DNA of 64,000 nucleotides from Brachionus plicatilis (Eukaryota; Rotifera; Eurotatoria; Ploima; Brachionidae): contig QEOQ01000493.1 in NCBI GenBank assembly GCA_010279815.1, positions 352,899-416,898 of the forward strand, written 5' to 3'. This document shows positions 1-12,444 of the stretch, piece after piece. Position 1 is the first letter of the stretch, and each line of letters begins with the position of its first letter. The notes under the pieces were generated by a model. The model was not told where the DNA came from and did no database searches. It saw nothing but the letters and a program-made list of their open reading frames with translations. The position numbers and the translations under genes are program-made.

Positions 1-462
1 CAATTATATTAATTTGATATTTACAGATATTATAAAAAAAAATTCAAAAAATTTAACTTAAATATTTCAATTTTTTACTTTTTTAAATGATTTTATTAAC
101 AACATTTTTTTTTAAATTTATAAAAGATTTTAAAATCAAATAAAAGAAGTGTTAGCCTGTCTTTTATGACAAGAGCCTTTAAATTGATTGAATAAGCTGA
201 TGCTTAGTTTTTTAATAAAATTAAGTTTAATTTTAATACGATGTAGAAAATTAATAAGAATAATATCAATTATGCAAAATTAGCAAAATAATTTTTTTAA
301 GTAATTTTAGTTAAAAAATAATAAATCGCCCTTTTTTATGTTTTAATGTAGAGTTAAGAATCGAAATTCCAGGATAGCATTACATTATAGTCGAAAAATC
401 ATGTAAAACTGATTCACTGAAAACTTAAAATTGAAATTGTAATTTCAAATAAAAAAATCGAA
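1..462. other. AT-rich intergenic DNA, no feature seen
   Basis: Both strands are broken by frequent stops in all frames. I see no exon, RNA gene or repeat here that I can support. Confidence 0.5.
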
Positions 463-683
463 GTTGTGAAGTTCGTTTCAATTCGATCATTTCATTTTGC
501 CATTAAAAAGTATTCTAATCAACTGTGCAAGTATATTGCATAGTTTTTGCAGGCATATAGTTTCGGATTAAGCAAAGTTGCTTAAACATTAAGCATTTTA
601 CAGAACTAAATTATTCCTTATAGTTAAAAAGTTATTCAAATTTTTCTGAATCGAAACGATCAAATTGAACTGAACTTCACAAC
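463..683. mobile_element. MITE with 31-bp terminal inverted repeats (family A)
   Basis: The left end begins GTTGTGAAGTTC at 463 and continues for about 31 bp. The right end (about 653-683) is its reverse complement with a few mismatches, ending GAACTTCACAAC. The element is about 221 bp long and has no coding capacity. Its interior (AAGCAAAGTTGCTTAAAC and the stretch before it) reappears in reverse orientation at about 33195-33335, and its right end at about 28564-28680. It is therefore a dispersed family. It lies about 690 bp upstream of the IFT140 start codon. No clear target-site duplication was seen. Confidence 0.7.
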
Positions 684-1368
684 CCCAATTGTGGGTTTAA
701 GTTTGAGGCAAATAACTAATAACTAATATTATTTAAAAAAAAAACATTTTTTTTATATCTTAAATAAATATATACAAGAAATAAAATTAATATACTTGAA
801 ATTTATTCAAATTTATGGTTTAATAATGCTATTTATTTAGTTTATACAGTTTTTATTAAAAAAAAAATCCTATTTTTTAAAATTTTTTATTTTTAAATTT
901 TGTGAATTTCTTTTAATTAATTATGAAAAGTCCAATATAATTTTTTTGAATAAGTGTTTTCTTTATAAAAACCAAAAGAATTTGTCTGAAAAATCATTAA
1001 TATAATGTCATATTCAAATCAGAAATTATTTAGTTGGATAACTTCACCTCTCTTAGTAAACGAAAACAAATCTTCTAAATTATTATTAATTATTAAAATA
1101 TGCCAAAAGCTTCTTATTATTTTATTTTCAAAATTTCAAAAAGTTTTAAACTTTTCTTAAAGATTTTAAAGTTTCAATTTTTTTAAAAGAATTTTTTTAT
1201 TGAAATTAGAATTTAATATAAGACTAATAATTGACAGAATAGCCATTTTTGTTGTCATGGCAACAAAATTTCTTATATTCCCTGAACATTATTCACTGAA
1301 AAGGAATTTTCAAATTTTAATTGGAAAACATTTTAAATTTGTAGGATTATTCTTAACCACGAATTAGA
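684..1368. other. Upstream region of IFT140, no feature resolved
   Basis: This AT-rich stretch leads into the IFT140 ATG at 1369. The promoter and 5' UTR of IFT140 must lie here or further upstream, but no TATA or initiator stands out from the AT-rich background. Confidence 0.4.
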
Positions 1369-4300
1369 ATGGCATTATTTTTCGAGTACAAAATTCAAAG
1401 TCCTCTATCAGATCCGTGCTTTAAATTTTTTGAATGGCACAGAAATTTTCCAATTCTAGCTATAGCTTCATACTCACAAGAAACCACTGGACAAGTTCAT
1501 TTGCATTTCGAAGAAGTATAAAATAAACACAATAAATAAATAACTTTTCAGCTAAAAAACTTTTTATATAATTAGGGTGAACATGATGAAAGCACCATTA
1601 TTCAAAGGGCTACTTCACCAATTAATCTTCTCTGGCATCCTAAAAAGAAAATACTGCTAACTTGCTGGGAAGGAGGAGAAATAACTTCGTGGAATGATGT
1701 AACTAAACGTCTTGAATCTTTTACTGGCTTACATCAAGCAACTGTAGAAACAATATGCTGGAGCTCTAATGGAACTCGTCTAATTACCGCTGATTCGGTA
1801 GCCTTTAATTTTAATAAGGAACAAATTAATAATAAAAAGATTTTTTTAAATTAGAATGGTCTCATAGTAGTTTGGAAAACAGATTCTCATGGAAAACTTA
1901 TTAATCCACCAATTTCACAGTTTCAAATTAGCGAAAAAATAACCAACATTATTTGCAGACCAAGTTCTCTATCATTGAAAGAAAAGTAGATTTTTTTCAA
2001 AAATTAAAATATTCATTACAATTAATTCCATATAGGGAGCTTCATCATTTGGCTAAAGCAGCTATTGCAGGAGACGAGGCTGCCTTAGAGCTATTTGAAT
2101 ACAAATCTCAATCTGGTAAAAAAGGAAATAGAAGGAATAAAATGGACACAAAAAATATATTCATGGGCTCAGCGGAATCTCTTTGTTTTATTCTATCTGG
2201 AGATAAAGGCTCAGTCTACTTTGTAAATGAACAGGCAGAATTTTCAAAATTATTTGAAATGGATAGCAATATTGTTAAACTAATGTACAGTCAAGAAAAG
2301 TCAGTCTTGGTTGCTGTGACTGATACCCAAATGCTCGGACAATACTTCATCAAATCCGAGTCGGAAGTGAGAAATCTATTGACAGTTAAGATCACAAGCA
2401 AAACATCTGGCTTTGATTTTGCATGGATAGGGTCAAGTTTATTGGCTTATGTAAGTGGGGAAAGCATTATTAGGTACTTTTTGCCAAATTTAATTTAATA
2501 AAAGTTAAAAAAAAAAAAATTTTGTAGAATTTTAGACATCGAAAAAGATGAAAATTTTACTTTATCTTTGTCCAATCAATTTGGCTACTCAAACTCTGAG
2601 TCCATTATTTCAGTTACTTATTCGGCATCAAAAGGTATAATTGCAGCTGGAACTGATAAAGGAAATGTTGCCATGTGGAAATTTATGCAAAATGTTGTGA
2701 ATCCCGACGAGCCTGAAGCTAGTTGGCAATTACTCCATGCTAAACAGCTACAATCAATGCCAATTAAACAAATTAAATTCGGAACTAATTTGGGTCTGTT
2801 ATGTGCCAATCAAGAATTTGACGCTTTTATTCTTAGTGAACAAAAGATGAGTTCTGATTTCCGGGATGGGGTAAAAATTTTGGATCTTGATTTTTCTGAA
2901 ATTTTTAACATATTTCTCAAGATTGCAGCTGTTCAACTTGGTCCCAATATTATACACTTAGCATTCTTTAAACAACATTTAATCAAAGAAGAAAAAATTG
3001 ATTTTCAATTTAAAGGAATTGCCACAGCCAAAGTAAAAAAAAATGCTGATTAAAGTAAATTTTCAAGAAAAGGATTTTTTAAGAATCACATTGTAGTATG
3101 GAACGGAAAAATTGTCAAAGTTTATGAACTGATTGTAAATCTAGCTTCAAATAACCTGACAGAAAAAATTACCAAAGAAGAAAAGGGTAATTTCACTTGT
3201 CCGGCCTATAGTTGTGCAATATTCGAACAAAGCATTTTCACTCTGGAATCAAGCAAAGTTAATGTGCGAACATTTCAAGGAACTGTTAAACAAGTAATTC
3301 AGTTCACCGAAAATGAAGGTGATCCTTTTTTGGCAACAGTGAATGGAAATTTTATAGCTATTGGTACAACTCAAGGTATCATTAAAGTCTATGATCTAAG
3401 TAGAAGGTTTTATTAATTAAATTATTAAACAAATGATGAGATTTAACGATTGCTATTTAGGGAAGCTAAGTCAATTGGAGGGTCAGTAAATCTTAAACAA
3501 AAGTTACCTGATTTTGACACTATAAATGACATTGGAATAAGTTGTGATGGAAATAAAGTAACCATGACAGTTATGAGGGTAAATTTGAAAAAATTTCACA
3601 AAAGTTGATTTTAATTTTTAAATTAATAAAATAGCGCAATAATGTACCAGACTCAAATTTATATCTATGGAATTTGGAAAAAGATTCTTTTGGTTATTTT
3701 GATTTTGAAAAAGGGTTAAATGACATTGATGAAGATAATTTTTACAATGGCGCTTCACATGAAGATAGAACTGCATATGAAAAGTGATTTTTTTGATTAT
3801 TTTTAATTAGTATCCTTGAAGTTTTTTAACTTATTCATTTTAAACCTGAAAAAATGATAAAATTTCTACAAGAAACTAATATATAGATAGAATGATACAA
3901 TTTGTAATTTGCAATTTGCATCAAAATCATTTATTTGCAAAAAAAATATATACTTCAAATTGATCTGAAACCAATTCAAATGAGCCATTTTAATTTTAAT
4001 ATGAAATACCTTACAGATTTTGATGCGCAGACCAAAAATATGTGTGAATTTTTTCAATTTATTTACAAATTTTTGAATGTATTATGATTGTCATATTTTG
4101 ACTTAATTTAGAAAGATCTTTCGTGTTTTTTGAAGGCAAAGTAACTTAAGATAATTTTTTCTAACAGATATTTTACAATTGCTAATTTTTCCAATAAAAC
4201 AGAAAAAATAGGTTCTTGCCATTTAAAGCCTTAGAATCTTTAGAGAACAGAAACAACGAAAAGAACAAAATTTTTTTAATCAATGCTTTTTTCATAAATT

Positions 4301-7300
4301 TCTATTCTCTTCTTTTACAAAATTTAAATAATACTAAAAATTCATGTTTTTTAATATTGAAATATGAGTTTAATATTTTTTTATACATATAACTTTTAAA
4401 TTCATGTGATATCCAAAATAACCGCATGGATTGTCAAAAATTCAATTTGCCGTGAACACAGTTTTGTGAATGCTAAGCAGTACAGAATACATAGTAGCAA
4501 AAAAGTCAAATTGTGTAATTGATGTACAAAATCTCAGTGCAGAGAGCACTACGCTAGAATATATTTATTTGCGGAGTTTTTCCAAAAATTGTATACCATG
4601 ATACAATTATAGTACTAATTTTGAGCTTTTGATTTTTTAGATCTGTTATTTTACACTAAATTTCGCTGAATTTTTAAGTTTGACTATAAGTAAAAAAATT
4701 GGCAGACATCTAAATGCTATTGATACTATTATTAACAGTGTTTAAATACAGTCAATTTAAAAAATATCATGAACCCCTTTAAGTGTTATTTAAATATTCA
4801 TTTTTTATTCTTTAAAGAAGCAAAATTGAAATAGGTAGAGAAATTTGTGGAAGGTATCCAAGCGTTCACCATTGGGAACATTTTGATCCAAGATTGCTCG
4901 TATGCGAAGCATATCTTTTACCGAACAGTGTATGGGACCAATCAAAAAGAAATCAGCGCAGCAAATTTAGTTCTACAACATTCTCAAAAGACGATACAAA
5001 CAAAAGCGCTTCTTCTGATTGTATGATTGTATCCATGTTTTTTAATGAAGAAAAAGGCCTTTTAGTTTATGATAACTATGCCAGAGGCGAAATATATAGC
5101 AAATTAATATCCATCCGAATTCCGTATCATTTTTTTGTCACAAAAGTAAATCTTAATAAATTGGCGATGTGAAATTTTAGAACAAAAATTACAGTACAAA
5201 AAGTAAAAACGCTATGATTTATTTTCTAATTGTGCAAAAATGACTCTATAAAAAGTACAATATTGTACAAATTTTGTGCAACCGAATTCCAGGCTCTGCA
5301 AAAACTCTGCAATTTATTGCATTTTTTAATCAAATATTTTTTAATGGTGTGCATTTTACAGAAAATTGCACAGTTTTTGCAGAGCCTGGAATTCGGTTGC
5401 ACAAAATTTGTACAATATTGTACTTTTTATAGAGTCAATTTTGCACAATTAGAAAATAAATCATAGCGTTTGAACTTTTTGTACTGTAATTTTTGTACTA
5501 AAATTTCACATTGCCAATAAATTAAAAAAATATTTTAAAATAAAATTTTATTTTAGGGACGAATGGTTGAAGGAAATGATCAAAACCTTGAATATGTTGG
5601 ATATCAAGTCCCTAGAAATGAATCTGATAAGCCGGATGATCCAGATTCAAAAATTCACCAAGAATTTCTATTCTACTCAGAGTTCATAGCAGCCAAAATA
5701 ATGAGGGATTTTATTGGAATGACAAAGGCAGACAATAACACAACCGATGCTTTGCTTAATTTTAGTTACTATCTAACAATTGGAGACATGGACGAAGCCT
5801 TTAAATCAATTAAACTTATTAAAAAGTTGGTTTTTTTTCATAAAAAAAATATAAAATAAGTGATTTTTATTTTTTAAAGAGAGTCTGTATGGGAGAACAT
5901 GGCTCAAATGTGTGTTAAATCGCATCGAGTCGATGTGGCAAAAGTTTGCCTTGGAAACATGGGAAATGTTAAAGGAATCAGACTTCTTAGAGAAGAGATC
6001 GAAAAAGGCGCTGATTCGGACACTCAAGTTGCTATAATTGCTCTTAGTCTTGGAATGATTGTAATTTCTTTATTTGCTTCATTTCATTATCTTATTTTTA
6101 TTTTTTTTAAGGAAGAAGCTGAAAAACTTTTAATAAGTTCAAAAAGATTCGATCTTTTGAACAAACTTTATCAAAATATGGATCTTTGGTCAAAAGCTCT
6201 TGAAATTGCGAATAAAAATGACCGAATTCACTTAAGAAACACATGTTATAATTACGCAAAATTTTGTGAAGAGCGTAACGATTTATCCATGGCTATTGAA
6301 TAGTAAATTTAACCATTTATAAATTAAATTAATATTTTTTTTTATTTTTTCTATTAAAAGTTTTGAAAAATCAGATACACACAGATCCGAGATACCCAGG
6401 ATGTTCCTCGAAAGGGACGAACTAGTCAACTTACAGAAGTATACCGAAAAAACACGGGACAAGTAATTAAAAAAACATTAAATTTAAAAAAAAAAATTTT
6501 TCAAAAAATAATTGTAGAGAACTATTTCGCTGGTGGGGTCAGTATTTTGAAAGCATGAGTAACACAGAAAATTCTATCAACTGTTATAAACAAGCCGGTG
6601 ACAATTTATCATTATGCCGTGTTTATTGCTATAGTGAGAATATCAAGGCTGCTTTGGAACTTTGCAATGAAACCAATGATTCAACAGCTTGTTACCATCT
6701 TGCCAGGCATTTTGAACGCAAAAAAAATTTCAAGGAAGCAATTAATCACTATCAGCGAGCGGGCGCTATAAGTAATGCGATCAGAATTTGCAAAGTAGAT
6801 ATTTTTTTAAAGATCATATTTTCTAAATTAATGGCATAGGTTGAAATTCACATATATGGTAACCTAGTCTAACCGGGTGACCATATTTTTTTTTATTGCT
6901 TATTTCTCACCCATTTTGTTCAAAAACTTCAAAAATAGTCACCCAATTTTCCCGAATTTTTTGAGTAACCCCTTTAGCTCCGCGGTTAATTATGTGAGGT
7001 CCAAAAGGGTTAAAGCGGTTAACCCGATTACACCTAAAATTGTATACAATTAGCCCGAAATTTAACCCCAAAAAAAGAATTTTAACCCTTTTAACCCATT
7101 TGACATTTAGGAAGAAAATTTTTTGAATTTTTTAATAAAATTAAATTTAATTCGAAACAGAACAAAGGTGAGTTTTAAATTAAGTTGTAAAAGTTAATCT
7201 TTACAATCATCACATAAAAATTCTTTTTTTGTTTTTTTTTAAATTCTTTTGACAAATAACTAAAACAAACCCAATTTGAGCACTTTTCACAAGATAACCA

Positions 7301-10300
7301 TTTTGGCGTGTTTTCTTTCTCTTCAGCCATCTTTGTTTCACATGAGCTACACAATATTTCGGATTCTGATAAGTTATCATTTTAATCTGGTGTTAATTTG
7401 CTTGTAACAAGCTTTCGTGGTCGTCCTCTTCCTCTTCCAGTTCCTTTTTTAGCTATTTTGACATTTTTGGCCTCTTCTTGTTCTTATTTTGCTTATTACT
7501 ATTACATCACTGATTGTGTATTTTAGATTTTGTACAGTATAATTTTTTTTTTTTGATTGAATTTCTTTTTTGACATTTTTAGCTTATTTTTAAACAATTT
7601 GCTTTTTTTATGTTTGAAATAAAAACTCGGCTTTAAAAAAAAATTTTTTGAGAGTGAGAGAGAGAAAATAATTTTACAATTTTTTAATTATTAAAAAATA
7701 TCGTCACTGCATTTTTATAGTCTTATTCGGTTAAATGGGTTAAATAGAATCTTATTTGGACTAATTGGGTGATTTTTTTGACTAAAAGGGTTAAATCTAT
7801 TTAACCTTTTAAGCCCTAAAAAAACCCCCATTAGATGAAGCCCTAAGGACATTTCCTAAAATTCTAAAAAAATTCTCTTAGATACTTTAGCATGTGCTGA
7901 ATCTAACAAGCGAAATAGGTTAGAGCTTAAGTATTACCTAGGGCCTTAAAGCACCCTTCTCCCGAATCACTAATTCGAGGCTTTTTCACCTCATTAGGCG
8001 TAGTCGAACTTATAGAGAAAAAAAAGCATATAACGATTTTTTTTTAAAATATTTCACACATATCATTCGATTTCTCTCCTCGAGTTCTACATATCAAGAT
8101 ATTTTTTTAGGTAGTAGCTTTAAAAATGAAGGAGATATAGGGGTTTTTCAAATTCGTTCACCCTATTAACCCATAACCCCTTTAGACTAGGTTACCATAG
8201 TGAGTTAAAAAAACATAAAAAAAGAGACAGACACATGTATTTTTTTGTAATTTATTGAAACGTGAAAAAAACATATAGAAATATTGTACTATTGTTAGAA
8301 AAAATAAGTCAATTTTATTTATAAAAGTAAAAAAGTGAATTAAAAACATAAATATTTTAGTCGTAATTCATTATTTTAAAAAGAAAATAAAAAATAAATA
8401 CTCGTTCATAAAGTGTGATAACCACGTTGTTGTCCTTACAAATTTGACAATTATTTAAATTGGAATGATTCGAAGCAATTATTTAAATTGGAATGATTCG
8501 AAGCAATAGGATTGAATTTTTTAAAGAAAAAATCTAATTCAACTTCACTGCACACAGTGGTCAAAAAACTTTCTCAAAAAATAATGATAAACTTTATGTT
8601 TTTTTTCTCTGCTCTAATATGTTTTACTTTCATTTTCATATTTATGTGGTGTTTTTTTATTTTCACTGTTTTTATGTGAGTTTAATCCTCTTCCTAAATT
8701 AATTACTTTTAATTGAAATATTAATTTCAAATTAATTAATTAATGTAATTTTCATTGTGAATTTTCTGCTTTTTTCATAATCCTAAATTTAGTAATTTGG
8801 GTAATAATATCAAGTTGAAAAACTAAGAAAATGATAAACTTGAAAAGCTTTTTTTACAAGCTGAATTCAAAAACTTAAGTAAATTGAAATTAATGATGAA
8901 AATAAATTGAGTGTCTAATATTTTGTTTTGGCATGCAAATTTTAAAAAAATAAAATATTTTTTTCAAAACACTTCCGAAATAATTTAAAAAATAATAAAA
9001 AATCATTTTGTAAATTACTCCTGATTTATTTCTTTTCCAGTTTGGTATAAAAATTAAAATAAGTTGAGCTTTGAATGAAATTGTTGGAAAAATATGTTTC
9101 TACATTATATTTTATAATTAAAAAAACCTAAAATCTTTTTTATATTTTTATGTATCTAATATAACTTTTTAGAATGCTTATAAACTTTTAATCATTTACC
9201 TTATTTTGCCATAACTTCTTTTCAAAAAAAAATAAATATTCTCGAGTATAATAATTAATTTAAATTCAAAATCAATTTTGTTTTAAAAATTTTAATATCT
9301 AAGTCCAGAGGTTTTTGCGGAGATTTGACTTAAATAATATTTTAATTTCCGTTATGTTTTGTTTATTATTTTAAAGTTTAAAACTGAACTTGATTGAATT
9401 TAGTTATAAGAATAAAAATAGAAGCCTAGCTGCAATGATTTGAATTTATGCTAGAGCAGAAAAAAATGACAATTTCTGAATAAAAATTCAAAAAATTTTA
9501 TTTGAAAGGAAAATGATATGCATGACTATTTGGCAAGTTTGGCCTTCCAGGGAGGTCCTCAAGATATGCTTGATGCTGCTCGCTATTATGAAACAGTTCC
9601 TGGTAAAGAAGACAAAGCAGTCATTCTTTATCACAAAGCTGGACACACTTCTAAAGCTATTGACTTGGCATTTAGAGCGAACAAATATGCCGAGTTGAGT
9701 TCAATCACGGATGGAATTACTGAAAAATCAGATCCATTACTTGTTCGCAAAGTTGCTGATTTTTTTATGGAAAATGAACAATTTGACAAAGCTGTTGATC
9801 TGTTGGCAGTGACCAAAAAAGTCGATCAAGCATTAGATCTAATGATTAAATATAATGTGCCTATCACTGAAGCCTTAGCCGAAAAATTAACTCCAACAAA
9901 ACGTAAGATTTAATATTTATTTTAAAAGTACAAATAAAAATTTAAATAGCTTCTAATGACTCTGAAATGCCTGGTTATTATCAAACATTGGAGCTTATTG
10001 GTGATGCGGCCTTTGACCAAAGACTATACACAATTGCAGCCAAAAAATATACTGAAGCAAGTAATCGAACAAAAGCAATGAAAGCACTGATGAAATCAGG
10101 AGATACCCAAAGAGTCATATTCTTCGCCAATATTCAAAAACAACGAGAGACTTACATCATGGCTGCAAATTACTTGCAATCTCTCGATTGGCGAAAAGAC
10201 CCCGATGTAATGAAGCATATTATAAATTTTTATACCAGAGCGAAATCAATGGAATCTTTGGCAAGTTTCTATGAGGCATGCGCTCAAGTAGAGATCGATG

Positions 10301-10879
10301 AATTTCAAGATTACGATAAAGCAATGAGTGCTCTTGCCGAAGCCTATAAATGCTTGACTCGTGGGAATGTTGAAGATACGGTCAAAGCCGAAGAAATGGT
10401 CAACAGTTTAAAATTTAAGCTTGCAGTAATTAGAAAATTTTTAGAAGCTAAAAGGTAAATTTTTGTTGCCTTAAATTTAAAATTAGTTTATTCAAAATTA
10501 ATTTAGTAAATTGAATCAAAATTTCGAAGATGGTCTTAAAGATTTGCAGCAGATTTTGCAAGTAGAAAATGTTAATACAGCAATTAGAATAGGGGATGTT
10601 TATTCTCTTTTAATTGAATTCAATGCAAATAGAAAACAATGGAAACAAGCTTATAATGTTTTAGAAGAAATGAGAGAGACTATTCCCGAAAGTTCGATCA
10701 GATTTTATGTCAATCCAAATCTATTGGCCGTAATTCATCGCGAACTTGGCATTGAGTACAAAATGCCAAGTGCCAAACCGGAAAACACATTTTCAAGTAA
10801 ACAAAATAATGCTGAAAATGATGATGAAGATGATGACGATATCAAGGATAACATTGGTTATGGAACTTATGAGGATTAA
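1369..10879 (+). CDS. IFT140: Intraflagellar transport protein 140 (IFT-A complex), 18 exons
   Basis: IFT140 is a core subunit of the IFT-A complex, which drives retrograde transport and membrane-protein entry in cilia. Exons read from the sequence: 1369-1515, 1576-1797, 1855-1985, 2036-2473, 2528-2870, 2922-3032, 3084-3406, 3461-3578, 3635-3784, 4818-5145, 5557-5825, 5880-6060, 6112-6302, 6361-6462, 6518-6794, 9509-9902, 9950-10454, 10507-10879. All junctions are GT-AG and keep frame except exon 9 to 10. The product is about 1,530 aa, close to the usual 1,460. The N-terminal half gives WD-repeat propellers. The second half gives TPR-like helices, with very conserved stretches such as TIGDMDEAFKSIKLIK, AKVCLGNMG and IYIMAANYLQSLDWRK. 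The C-terminus is acidic, as in the family. The start was chosen at MALFFEYKI, which matches the family N-terminus. An AATAAA signal lies at 10928. The largest intron (6795-9508) carries a transposon remnant. Confidence 0.93.
5158..5523. mobile_element. Near-perfect palindromic MITE inside IFT140 intron 10
   Basis: The arm from about 5158 to 5320 is repeated as its reverse complement at about 5365-5523, with only scattered mismatches. For example GAATTCCAGGCTCTGCAAAA on the left matches TTTTGCAGAGCCTGGAATTC on the right. The transcript would fold into a hairpin with arms of roughly 150 bp. The exon flanks (ends 5145, starts 5557) are intact, so the element appears to be spliced out. The loop shares words with family A MITEs (CTCTGCAA, TTTTTAATGG). 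The 92-aa frame through 5172 and the 78-aa frame at 5230-5466 are not genes. Confidence 0.8.
6857..8197. mobile_element. Decayed 1.3 kb DNA transposon in IFT140 intron 15
   Basis: The left terminus TGGTAACCTAGTCTAA at 6857 is repeated inverted at 8182-8197, and TA sits directly outside both ends, as in TA-targeting elements. Many TTAACCC/GGGTTAA words cluster near both ends as subterminal repeats. On the minus strand at about 7250-7480 a broken reading frame encodes an AT-hook-like GRGRGRPRK. It is followed, after one stop, by a PHD-like pattern: C-x2-C, then W-x2-C-x2-C-x2-W-x-C. This combination is common in transposon-derived proteins. I could not assign the superfamily, and no DDE catalytic region remains. 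Confidence 0.65.
8449..8504. repeat. 28-bp direct tandem duplication
   Basis: Two exact, adjacent copies occupy 8449-8476 and 8477-8504. The unit runs from AATTATTTAAATTGG through GATTCGAAGC. It lies in the long IFT140 intron just after the transposon remnant, and no function is visible. Confidence 0.9.
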
Positions 10880-10933
10880 AATTTTTATCTATTTTTTTGT
10901 TAAAACAAAATTTTTTTAATGTTAATCAATAAA

Positions 10934-12444
10934 CTTCTAAAAGGGAAATAAACAAAAAATAATAATATCTTCTAAATTTTTATTCTTATATTGGTTTCAT
11001 AAAGTTAGTGTTGTCGATGAGAAAATGATATTAAAAGCTTATAGAGGGCCATAGTATTTTTTTCTTAATGTCCCAGTGGTGGTGGAAAGAAATTGCTATA
11101 AAAGTTATGATTTAAAAAAAATAAAGTTTGGGAATCAAAAGTTTTTGTTTTTGCATAAGTCACAAGTCCTATTTAATTTTTAAAAAAAATATGTAAAAAT
11201 TCTAACAATTTTGAAAAGAAAGTTTTTTTTTTGTGTATTTCAAAATGTGCAAGTTCAAAGTAATCTGACATAAAAAAAAATTTTGAACCAACAAAAGCTT
11301 CTTCAGATTAAGGATAAAATTAATTAAAATTAAAATAGATAAATTGAAAAAAAAGAATAATATGTTGATGTAAATAACTGTGTTAAAGTATTATTTTTTA
11401 TATTAGTGACATCATAAGCTTTATTCGAGGGTTCAAAAATTTATTCCATTTCATTCAGCTAATAAATTGATAGACCTTTTGTTTATTGTGGATGTCTGGT
11501 AGTGTCGAAATCTTATAGAACCTTCATAAAACTATAAAATAAAAAATTTAATTTTTTTTGATAAATTAGAATCCACTGAAGTATTTTCATTTTCTAAAAT
11601 TATAAGAGAAAATTATTTTGGACTAGTTTCGAAGTATGTGATTAGCTTATTATGGTAACTTTAGTTTCGGAGAGCTAAGTCTCATTTTTATTTTAAAATT
11701 TAATTTATCAATGTATATTGATATTTTAGTTATCATTTATAACTTTTATCTACACAAGCTTTTGAGAGAGTGAAACAATTCCTGTGTTGTGGATTCAATA
11801 GTATCCTGAGCAAACGGCCAATTATTTTTTTTAATTATTAGTGGTATTTCTGAAATTCTTAGTTTTAAAAGAATGTTAAGTTTTTAATCTTTTATCTTAT
11901 TTTGATGAATAAATGCTCAAAAATGCTTAATTTTCAATTTTAAAAGCTTTAAATGAATATTTAAAAAGCAAGAAAAAATAATACAATAATGAAAAATTTT
12001 TGAAATTCGTATCTATGGATTTGATTCCAAAGACAAAGTTTTAAACCACTAATAGTTTTATCAAAATTTATACTACATTCGAAATTGAAAATCTCTAGAA
12101 GAAAAAAAAAGAAAACTTCATGATTACAGCGCTTTTTTTAATATTATTTTTCCTTCTAGCTCTATTGAAATTGTGAATAAATAAGAAGAATGTTGAGCTA
12201 GTAAAAATAATTTTTTCTGAACATTGCACAGCGTCATCTATAAATTTGCTAAATTATTCTTCCATTTTGCCTTGACTAAATTTAAATATCTGAATCAATT
12301 TTCTATTGAATTTTTTAACACCCTTTTTTAAATTTAGCCTAGTCACCAATTTAAATTGAATAAAATCCGCTAATTTTACAATTTTTTCTTATGTTTAAGA
12401 AAATTTTAAATTCGTTCAAATACAACCAAATTTTTGAGAGAAAA
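10934..12444. other. IFT140-transketolase intergenic region
   Basis: This is 1.5 kb of AT-rich DNA after the IFT140 polyadenylation signal and before the transketolase ATG. The transketolase promoter presumably lies in the last few hundred bases. I see no exon or repeat. Confidence 0.4.

Noticed and set aside
3866..4057. 63-aa minus-strand frame in IFT140 intron 9
   Set aside because: The composition follows the AT-rich DNA, there is no motif, and it sits in an intron on the opposite strand.
5230..5466. 78-aa frame in IFT140 intron 10
   Set aside because: It lies within the palindromic MITE, and its two halves are reverse complements of each other.
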